In this document: in pieces, positions 7,606-12,058 of the stretch | Position numbering within the stretch: position 1 is the stretch's first letter | How the letters are laid out: each line of letters begins with the position of its first letter | Source of the DNA: Terriglobia bacterium | GTDB taxonomy: Bacteria > Acidobacteriota > Terriglobia > UBA7540 | Assembly (NCBI GenBank): GCA_030036915.1 | Contig: JASHSC010000237.1 | Span: 1 to 12,058 of the forward strand | Length of the DNA: 12,058 nt | Reading direction: 5' to 3' | Notes under the pieces: generated by a model | What the model was told of the DNA's origin: nothing | The model's database searches: none | The model's input: the letters and a program-made list of their open reading frames with translations, nothing else | Program-made: the position numbers and the translations under genes

Positions 7606-8003
7606 GCAATTGCTTCCCGTGGGCAAGTGTGATGAAGGGAAGCTCAAGGAGGCGTGTACGTCCGACGCCCGTACCTCTTACCGGCATCTCCTTACCTTGA
7701 ATCAGACGTATTGGTGGGTTTTAGGGTTTCACCTTTCCCCAGCCCTGCCCAAATGCAACGGCTGTCTGGATGAATTCATGGAGTTGAACCCCATTCGCCT
7801 TAATCCTGCTCTTGTTTTCCTCGGTCTATTTTTCCTTCTATCCTTCCTTCCTTGAGGGCGACTCAACTCTTGATGATTTCGATTGACGTGCGATGCAGGC
7901 GACAAAATGTCCATTGTCAACACGTGCTTTCCACCTGCCCTTTGGTTTCAATAACTTCTCGGCGAACTGTCAGCCGCATAGTGAATCAGTTTGAATTCCG
8001 TAT

Positions 8004-8024
8004 GGGCAGGGCCTGTCCCTGCCC
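8004..8024. repeat. Perfect short palindrome (GGGCAGGG / CCCTGCCC)
   Basis: An 8-bp perfect inverted repeat flanks a 5-nt spacer (CCTGT). It is immediately followed by another palindrome-like unit at 8045-8072, so this looks like part of a degenerate intergenic repeat cluster. It lies about 160 bp downstream of the SDR stop codon (minus direction). Confidence 0.6.
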
Positions 8025-8044
8025 TTGAGTCCAGCGACACTTGG

Positions 8045-8100
8045 GTAGGGCACCCACAAGGGGTACTCCTGCGCCGAAATTTCAGACTGACCCACTACCC
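8045..8100. repeat. Degenerate GTAGGG-type palindromic intergenic repeat
   Basis: GTAGGGCACCC (8045-8055) and GGGGTACTCCTGC (8060-8072) form an imperfect hairpin that looks like a decayed GTAGGGGCACCC/GGGTGCCCCTAC stem. CTACCC at 8095-8100 is inverted relative to GGGTAG at 8043-8048. The arm resembles the intact element at 10713-10766, which suggests the two are one repeat family. Confidence 0.5.
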
Positions 8101-8185
8101 TCACCTGCGATCCTTTGTTTTCATATACATCCCCGAATGCACCTGCATTTGCGATCAACTTTTAGCGTACAACAAACCTCTGACC

Positions 8186-9013
8186 TCAGGTCTGTTCGGG
8201 TTTTTCTTGCCTCACGCGCTCGCGGCGTAAACTGGCCGGGCCCTTGGTCAGCGCAAAGTGCAGAACACTTCGCGGCATCAAGCGCGTGCATGCGACGAGC
8301 AGTTTGTACCGCCAGCCTGGAATGACAAATAACTTTCCCTTCTCGAGACCGCGCAGCGAGTCCTGCACAACATCCTCGGCGGACATCCACCACTTGCTCG
8401 AGATAAAGTCGCGCCCGGTTCCCAGAACGTCGTGGAACTCCGTCATCGTGAACCCCGGGCACAGCGCCTGAACGCGCACTTGCGAGCCGGCGTTCTTCAA
8501 CTCGAGATAGAGACCCTCGGTGAAGCAGTTGATCCAGGCTTTGGTGGCGTAGTAGCTCGTGCTGCGGGGATTGGGAATGAAAGCTGCAACGGATGAAACG
8601 TTGATGACGTCGCCCTTGCCGCGCTTGGAGAAATTGCGTAGCGCCGCATGCGTCAATCGCATCGTGGCCAGCACGTGCAGGCGGTGCATGGCGTCGTGGC
8701 TTTCCACGGGCCCGCCGGAAAACTGGTCGAGGGTTCCGAATCCGGCGTTGTTCACCAGCATTTCAAAATCGGTGGCGCCGGTGAGAAATATCTCAACCGC
8801 TCGCAAGTCTTCTTCGCGAGTCAAATCGGCGCGCAGGACTGTGCAATTTGCATTGAATTGCCTTCCGAACAAATCGGCAAGCTGCCGCAGACGGTCCTCG
8901 CGGCGCGCCACCAGCGCCAAATCGTAACCGCGCGCCGCCAGCGTCTGCGCAAACACCGCGCCAATGCCGCTGGACGCGCCGGTGATTAGTGCCAGGGGTT
9001 TCGGTTCGCTCAT
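8186..9013 (-). CDS. Short-chain dehydrogenase/reductase (classical SDR)
   Basis: This is a 275-residue classical SDR, a cytoplasmic NAD(P)-dependent oxidoreductase. The nucleotide site TGASSGIG is at residues 11-18, arginines after the second strand (ARRE, 36-39) favour NADP(H), ADLT is at 62-65 and NNAG at 88-91. Catalytic Ser141 and the Y154-x-x-x-K158 pair (YYATK) are present, followed by CPGFTMTEF. The usual fourth tetrad residue, Asn in an 'LNVLA'-like motif, is replaced by His113 (RLHVLATMRLTH). The C-terminus after about residue 228 carries a hydrophobic stretch and ends in charged residues. The gene lies 27 bp after the MFS exporter stop on the same strand, so the two are probably one transcript. 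An alternative TTG start at 9022 has a better-placed AAGGA upstream and cannot be excluded; it adds MGQ. Substrate unknown. Confidence 0.9.
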   Translation of the reverse strand: MSEPKPLALITGASSGIGAVFAQTLAARGYDLALVARREDRLRQLADLFGRQFNANCTVLRADLTREEDLRAVEIFLTGATDFEMLVNNAGFGTLDQFSGGPVESHDAMHRLHVLATMRLTHAALRNFSKRGKGDVINVSSVAAFIPNPRSTSYYATKAWINCFTEGLYLELKNAGSQVRVQALCPGFTMTEFHDVLGTGRDFISSKWWMSAEDVVQDSLRGLEKGKLFVIPGWRYKLLVACTRLMPRSVLHFALTKGPASLRRERVRQEKPEQT

Positions 9014-9040
9014 TTGCCCCAATCTCTGCTTCCTTAGCTC

Positions 9041-10339
9041 TTACACCGTCGGCTCGCCGTGCACTTCCACTTCTTCAGGTTCGATGCTGAGAGGCTGCGG
9101 CTCGGGCAGTTTTCCTTTCCAATTTGCCCAGGCCCAGAAAATGGACGTGGTGGAGCTCAGGATTCCGGCCACAAATCCAATGGTGCGCGGACTTTGGTAC
9201 TGCGATGCAACGCCCGCCGCGGTCATGGAACCGATCATCGTGGACCACACCAGCGATTCGACCGTTGAGAACACCCGGCCGCGGAATTCATCCGGAACAC
9301 GCCGCAGCAACTGCGAGACGTTCAGCACGGAACTGACTGCCACGCCCGCGCGCGAGAGAGCGATAAAGAACAACGCCCAGGCGAAGCTGCCCATCTGGCT
9401 GAAGATGACGTAGGCGCCGCCGTGAACGATATAGCAGATGGAAATGACGCGCTTATAGGTGCGAAAGCTGATGCGATTGCCGAGAAAGTGTCCGGCCGCT
9501 CCGCCGACAAGCAGGCCCACGCCCGCGGCGCTCCACACCATGCCGATTCCCGCCGGGCCGCGGTTGAAGACCTGCTCGCCGAACAGCGTGAACAGGATTT
9601 GCGCCGCGCCTCCGCCCGTGGCCCAGCCTACCCCCACCAGCCCGATTCCCAGGATCAGCGGTGAGGAGCGCATGTAGCGCAGGCCCTCCTTGTACTCGTG
9701 CCAGGGTCTCACCACCTGCTCCTCAGTCAGCGCATGGCGGCGCCGGGCGCGAAAGCTACCCGGCACGCGCAACTGCCAGATGCAGAGCGCCGAACCGAAA
9801 AAGGAGAGCGAATTCAACACGAACGCCCACTTGTAACCGAGGGTCGCGGCGCTGAACCCGGCCACCATGGTTCCCACTGTCAGCGTCATCCACTGCGTTG
9901 TTTGCGTCAGGGAGTTTGCGGTGTGCAGTTCGTCGCGCTTGGTAATGGTGGGCAGAATGGAGGTGCGTCCGCTGGTAAAAAACGGCGAAGCGAACATCAG
10001 CAGCGCGCTCAGACCGTAGAGCAGCGAAGGCTTTGCCTGATGAACGGTGAAGACGAATGCCAGCGCCACCACGGCGCGAGTCAGGTCGCTTGCCAGCATG
10101 ATGCGCTTGCGGTCGAAGCGGTCAAGGATTACGCCCGCCAGCGGCCCCGCCATCACCGCCGGAATCGCCCGCGAGAGCATCACGCCGCTCACCACCAGGC
10201 CCGAGTGCGTGGTCTCCATGGCCAGGCTGAACACGGCGATGTTGTTGAAGTGGTCGCCGATTTCGCTCACCACCTGGCCAATCCAGGTGTAGCGGTAGTT
10301 GCGGTTCCGGCGCAGAAGCTGGAAAAAATCGTTCATCAT
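9041..10339 (-). CDS. Major facilitator superfamily transporter, MFS_3/DHA3 (EntS-like) type
   Basis: This 432-residue inner-membrane protein has about 12 predicted hydrophobic helices. The N-terminus (FFQLLRRNRNYRYTWIGQVVSEIGDHFNNIAVFSLA) is typical of the MFS_3/DHA3 group, which includes enterobactin exporter EntS and macrolide efflux proteins. The motif A-like loop between helices 2 and 3 is GVILDRFDRKR at residues 69-79. The C-terminal half contains RVPDEFRGRVFSTVESL, the matching conserved loop. Proton-driven export of a small molecule is the likely role (family knowledge); the substrate is unknown. The start is one of two consecutive ATG codons (10339 or 10336). No good ribosome site precedes them, but the stop codon of a 38-codon reading frame overlaps the ATG (ATGA), so translation may be coupled. 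The SDR gene follows 27 bp downstream. The C-terminal tail (EPQPLSIEPEEVEV) is acidic and cytoplasmic. Confidence 0.92.
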   Translation of the reverse strand: MMNDFFQLLRRNRNYRYTWIGQVVSEIGDHFNNIAVFSLAMETTHSGLVVSGVMLSRAIPAVMAGPLAGVILDRFDRKRIMLASDLTRAVVALAFVFTVHQAKPSLLYGLSALLMFASPFFTSGRTSILPTITKRDELHTANSLTQTTQWMTLTVGTMVAGFSAATLGYKWAFVLNSLSFFGSALCIWQLRVPGSFRARRRHALTEEQVVRPWHEYKEGLRYMRSSPLILGIGLVGVGWATGGGAAQILFTLFGEQVFNRGPAGIGMVWSAAGVGLLVGGAAGHFLGNRISFRTYKRVISICYIVHGGAYVIFSQMGSFAWALFFIALSRAGVAVSSVLNVSQLLRRVPDEFRGRVFSTVESLVWSTMIGSMTAAGVASQYQSPRTIGFVAGILSSTTSIFWAWANWKGKLPEPQPLSIEPEEVEVHGEPTV

Positions 10340-10452
10340 AGTGTTCGAGTTCGAGCCAAAATCCTTTGAATCTCCGTCCTGCCCCTCGCAATGCGCAGAC
10401 GCTCTGCCGGATTAATCGGCAGAAATGCCTGCTTCACCTTGTCAATCGGCAT
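10336..10452 (-). CDS. Possible 38-residue leader ORF overlapping the MFS start
   Basis: A small frame starts with ATG at 10452, preceded by a weak GGA 5 nt upstream, and its TGA overlaps the first ATG of the exporter gene (ATGA). The product (MPIDKVKQAFLPINPAER...) is basic, with no signal peptide or membrane segment, and I do not recognise it. The exporter has no convincing ribosome site of its own, so the short frame could provide coupled translation. It could equally be chance or the tail of a decayed gene. Confidence 0.3.
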   Translation of the reverse strand: MPIDKVKQAFLPINPAERLRIARGRTEIQRILARTRTL

Positions 10453-10541
10453 TTTTTCCGAAAAAGCAGGACCACGCACCGACGCCGACGCCGGCGCAAG
10501 CCTGACCAGAAGGGCTCTCAATATTTTACATCAGCAATCCG

Positions 10542-10631
10542 AATTACGGTGCGGTGTTGGGGGCGAGCAGCGCCGAGGGCCGAGCCAAGAATCGCCGCCT
10601 GGAGCTGATGAAGCAGGGGTGCAGCGCCTAA
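10542..10631 (+). pseudogene. Relic of an OmpA-family C-terminus
   Basis: In one plus-strand frame the codons read NYGAVLGASSAEGRAKNRRL, then ELMKQGCSA and two consecutive stop codons (TAA, TAG at 10629-10634). AEGRAKNRRLEL is the hallmark end of OmpA-like peptidoglycan-binding domains, where the NRR(V/L)E(L/I) strand closes the domain, usually a few residues before the stop. Upstream, the frame is closed by TGA at 10503-10505 and I find no further OmpA sequence in any frame, so roughly the last 30 residues of a much longer gene survive. The match is recognised from family knowledge and was not searched. Confidence 0.6.
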
Positions 10632-10640
10632 TAGGTAGAA

Positions 10641-10655
10641 ACTCGAAATTCGAGT
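10641..10655. repeat. Perfect 15-nt palindrome
   Basis: ACTCGAA and TTCGAGT flank a single central A. It lies 9 nt after the relic's first stop codon and could be a protein-binding site or the remains of a 3'-end structure. Symmetry is the only evidence. Confidence 0.45.
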
Positions 10656-10662
10656 AATCATC

Positions 10663-10679
10663 CTCCGGCAAAGCCGGAG
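10663..10679. repeat. Tight REP-like hairpin (CTCCGGC-AAA-GCCGGAG)
   Basis: Seven perfect base pairs close an AAA loop. No T-run follows on either strand. It may be a small REP-type element or the 3' hairpin of the lost OmpA gene just upstream. Confidence 0.5.
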
Positions 10680-10712
10680 AAGCTGTGAAAAATTCGTACA
10701 GTGCAGGCACAT

Positions 10713-10766
10713 CGTAGGGGCAACCCTTGTGGTTGCCCCAGGGCGCCCGCGAGGGCCGCCCCTACG
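10713..10766. repeat. Nested palindromic intergenic repeat (three-way-junction shape)
   Basis: CGTAGGGGC (10713-10721) is inverted at 10758-10766 (GCCCCTACG). Its first arm also forms an internal hairpin, GGGGCAACC (10717-10725) with GGTTGCCCC (10731-10739) around CTTGT. The remainder (10740-10757) is GC-rich and can fold on itself. The layout, a closing stem with inner hairpins, is typical of small non-coding dispersed repeats of the MITE or REP kind. It resembles the decayed copy at 8045-8100. It sits 75 bp upstream of the membrane-protein gene. Confidence 0.6.
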
Positions 10767-10777
10767 TGCCGATACTT

Positions 10778-10801
10778 GCGCACCCTCGGGTGCTCGTGCG
10801 C
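10778..10801. repeat. GC-rich hairpin with alternative pairings
   Basis: GCGCAC (10778-10783) pairs with GTGCGC (10796-10801), or alternatively GCACCC (10780-10785) pairs with GGGTGC (10788-10793). The two structures exclude each other. The element lies 40-63 bp upstream of the membrane-protein start codon, next to the nested repeat, and could be part of the leader. Confidence 0.4.
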
Positions 10802-10840
10802 GTCCTTTCATGATACGCTTGCCGCAATCGGAGGTGGTCA

Positions 10841-11350
10841 ATGCCGGAAGAAATCGATCGCCAGGCGGTCATTGACGATGAGCATCTCAGGCTCGTCTCG
10901 CTCGGGTACATGATTTCCGCGGGGTTTGCGGCCATTTTTGCCTGTTTCGGGCTGCTGTACTTGCTCATCGGAGTTGTGATGAGCATTGTGCTTGCTCATG
11001 TGCCAGCCAGTGCGGGCGAAGCGAATGGGCCTCCGCCGGCCTTTATCGGATGGATCTTCGGCGGTGTGGGGCTGGTATTTTTCGTTCTGGCCGGAGGGAT
11101 GGCCTTTCTGCGGTATTGGGCGGCGCGATCCGTGAAGCGGCGCAGGTCTCGAACCTTCTGCATGGTCATCGCCGGCATCAGTTGCCTGGAATTTCCCTAC
11201 GGCACGGCAATTGGCATCCTGTCGCTCATTGTCCTGGGCCGCGATTCGGTAATGAAACAATTTAAGCCGCACGCGGGGCTTTCCGGCCCGGCGGCGCAAC
11301 CAATCTCACCACAGAGCACACAGAGAACCACAGACAATCTTTCTCCGTGA
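10841..11350 (+). CDS. Small three-helix membrane protein of an uncharacterised conserved family
   Basis: This 169-residue protein starts at an ATG with a strong ribosome site (GGAGGT at 10830-10835, 5 nt spacing). A short acidic cytoplasmic-looking N-terminus is followed by three hydrophobic segments: about 20-50, 68-92 and 106-133. Conserved-looking motifs are HLRLVSLGYMISAGFAAIFA, PPAFIGWIFGGVG, a basic loop (RSVKRRRSRTFC) and a final CLEFPYGTAIGILSLIVLGRDSV. I recognise this arrangement (HL-x-L-L-S...GWIF...RRR-x-R-T-F...C-x-x-x-PFGT-x-LG...VL-x-R-x-SV) from unnamed proteins of many environmental bacteria; no function is known to me. The family normally ends soon after the SV motif. Here a hydrophilic tail continues, and residues 156-169 are encoded inside an intergenic inverted repeat. 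An aldo/keto reductase follows 73 bp downstream on the same strand. Confidence 0.85.
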   Translation: MPEEIDRQAVIDDEHLRLVSLGYMISAGFAAIFACFGLLYLLIGVVMSIVLAHVPASAGEANGPPPAFIGWIFGGVGLVFFVLAGGMAFLRYWAARSVKRRRSRTFCMVIAGISCLEFPYGTAIGILSLIVLGRDSVMKQFKPHAGLSGPAAQPISPQSTQRTTDNLSP

Positions 11351-11372
11351 ACCTTCGTGAGCTCTGTGGTGA
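11306..11372. repeat. CACCACAGAG-type inverted repeat spanning a stop codon
   Basis: TCACCACAGAGC at 11306-11317 is perfectly inverted as GCTCTGTGGTGA at 11361-11372. Between the arms lie related ACAGAG and CTCCGTGA words. Sequences of this style are common dispersed intergenic repeats in environmental bacterial genomes (from general knowledge, not searched). The left arm and spacer are translated as the tail of the upstream membrane protein, whose TGA lies at 11348-11350. The structure could also act as a 3'-end hairpin. Confidence 0.65.
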
Positions 11373-11423
11373 ATCGCCTTCTTTGGTTGCGGCACTCGCT
11401 GGAGTACAGTCATCGCAGGAAAA

Positions 11424-12058
11424 ATGGAAACCAAGTTATTGGGTAATACGCAAGTAAATCTCCCCGAGATCGGGTTCGGGACGTGGAATTACTCGGGAGG
11501 CATCGAACCGCTCCAATCCGCCATTGACCGCGGTGCTTATTTGATCGACACCGCGGAGAACTACGGGACCGAGGAGATCGTTGGCGAAGCCATTCGAGGC
11601 CGTCGCGACCGGGTTTTCCTGGCCACCAAAGCCGCTCCACGAAATTTCAGAAGAAACGATCTGATAGCCGCCGCGGAACGGAGCCTGCGTCGCCTCGGGA
11701 CCGACCACATCGACTTATACCAGCTTCACTGGCCCAATTACGCTGTTCCCATCGCAGAAACCATGTCGGCTATGGAAGAGCTTGTGGATACGGGAAAGAT
11801 TCGCTTCATCGGCGTCAGCAATTTTTTCATCGGGGATCTTCGGAGTGCCCAGGCGGCGCTCAAGAAGTATCGAATTGTGGCGAATCAAGTGCGGTACAGC
11901 CTGATCGAGCGAACCATCGAGGGCGGCTTGTTGAAGTATTGCCAGGAGAACGCGATTTCTGTTATCGCCTTCAGTCCATTGGGCACCAATTTCTCACAAT
12001 TCAAGGCGGCGGACACTCATGGAGAACTGGCTCGGGTTGCAGCCCGGCTGGGAAAGAC
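11424..12058 (+). CDS. Aldo/keto reductase (3' truncated by the window)
   Basis: The first 211 residues of an aldo/keto reductase are visible; the family is usually about 270-330 residues. The ATG at 11424 follows AGGA at 11417-11420, a close but usable ribosome site. The TIM-barrel opening LPEIGFGTWNY is at 13-23. The full catalytic tetrad is present: Asp42 and Tyr47 in YLIDTAENYG, Lys69 in FLATKA, His102 in LYQLHWPN. GKIRFIGVSNF at 124-134 and NQVRYSLIER near 154-163 are further family signatures, and FSPLG at 183-187 begins the cofactor-binding part. These cytoplasmic enzymes reduce carbonyl compounds with NADPH. Substrate cannot be told from sequence. It may be read from its own promoter or together with the upstream membrane-protein gene. 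Confidence 0.93.
   Translation, partial: METKLLGNTQVNLPEIGFGTWNYSGGIEPLQSAIDRGAYLIDTAENYGTEEIVGEAIRGRRDRVFLATKAAPRNFRRNDLIAAAERSLRRLGTDHIDLYQLHWPNYAVPIAETMSAMEELVDTGKIRFIGVSNFFIGDLRSAQAALKKYRIVANQVRYSLIERTIEGGLLKYCQENAISVIAFSPLGTNFSQFKAADTHGELARVAARLGK

Larger units (their letters stand above)
7518..8185. other. Gene-poor region between the SDR gene and receptor 2
   Basis: I see no convincing gene in these 668 bases. Open frames here lack ribosome sites and family resemblance. The stretch should contain the receptor 2 promoter (minus strand), but I could not place a convincing -35/-10 pair. It holds two short inverted repeats near the receptor (GCCTCT 7575-7580 with AGAGGC 7600-7605; GCTTCCC 7612-7618 with GGGAAGC 7637-7643), a pyrimidine-rich tract at about 7816-7853 with CCTT units, and palindromic intergenic repeats at 8004-8100. 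Confidence 0.6.
10453..10840. other. Intergenic region between divergent genes, with gene relic and hairpins
   Basis: Apart from the OmpA relic (10542-10631) and the structured repeats listed separately, I see no gene in these 388 bases. Promoters for the leftward exporter operon and the rightward membrane-protein gene should both lie here. A TAAAAT on the minus strand near 10522-10530 is a possible -10 element but lacks a clear partner. Confidence 0.5.

Noticed and set aside
7610..7855. An 81-codon plus-strand frame with a hydrophobic C-terminus
   Set aside because: It starts at a TTG without a ribosome site, resembles no family I know, and its hydrophobic end comes from a pyrimidine-rich tract.
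10713..10801. The clustered palindromes as a tRNA-like gene or CRISPR array
   Set aside because: There are no tRNA arm consensus bases or anticodon layout, and no regularly spaced direct repeats with unique spacers.

Overview
The window comes from a GC-rich Gram-negative bacterium, most likely an acidobacterium. The pointers are two large Oar-type TonB-dependent receptors with an N-terminal carboxypeptidase-regulatory domain and glycine-rich C-terminal inserts, a secreted protein ending in a similar beta-sandwich domain, and dispersed palindromic intergenic repeats. No rRNA, tRNA, CRISPR array, transposase or phage gene was found, so the taxonomic call rests on protein style only.

Layout from left to right. 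Positions 3-371 (+) hold the C-terminal end of a secreted or surface protein. Positions 478-1035 (-) encode a stand-alone MEDS-domain sensory protein. Positions 1316-7517 (-) carry two tandem paralogous TonB-dependent receptors, which fill about half of the window. A gene-poor stretch (7518-8185) with degenerate palindromic repeats follows. Positions 8186-10339 (-) form a probable two-gene operon, an MFS_3/DHA3-type exporter followed by a short-chain dehydrogenase; a possible 38-residue leader ORF overlaps the exporter start. Positions 10340-10840 are mostly non-coding and contain a relic of an OmpA-family C-terminus plus several hairpins and a structured repeat. Positions 10841-11350 (+) encode a small three-helix membrane protein of an uncharacterised family, and 11424 to the edge (+) the first 211 residues of an aldo/keto reductase.

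There is no single coherent pathway. The receptors are outer-membrane proteins with no SusD-like, TonB, ExbB or ExbD neighbour, so their substrate cannot be read from context. The exporter and dehydrogenase are probably co-transcribed and may act on the same compound, but nothing shows which. The most interesting material is the receptor pair (conserved plug, diverged barrel, long glycine-rich insert at what should be a periplasmic turn), the OmpA relic, and the repeats, one of which supplies the C-terminus of a membrane protein.
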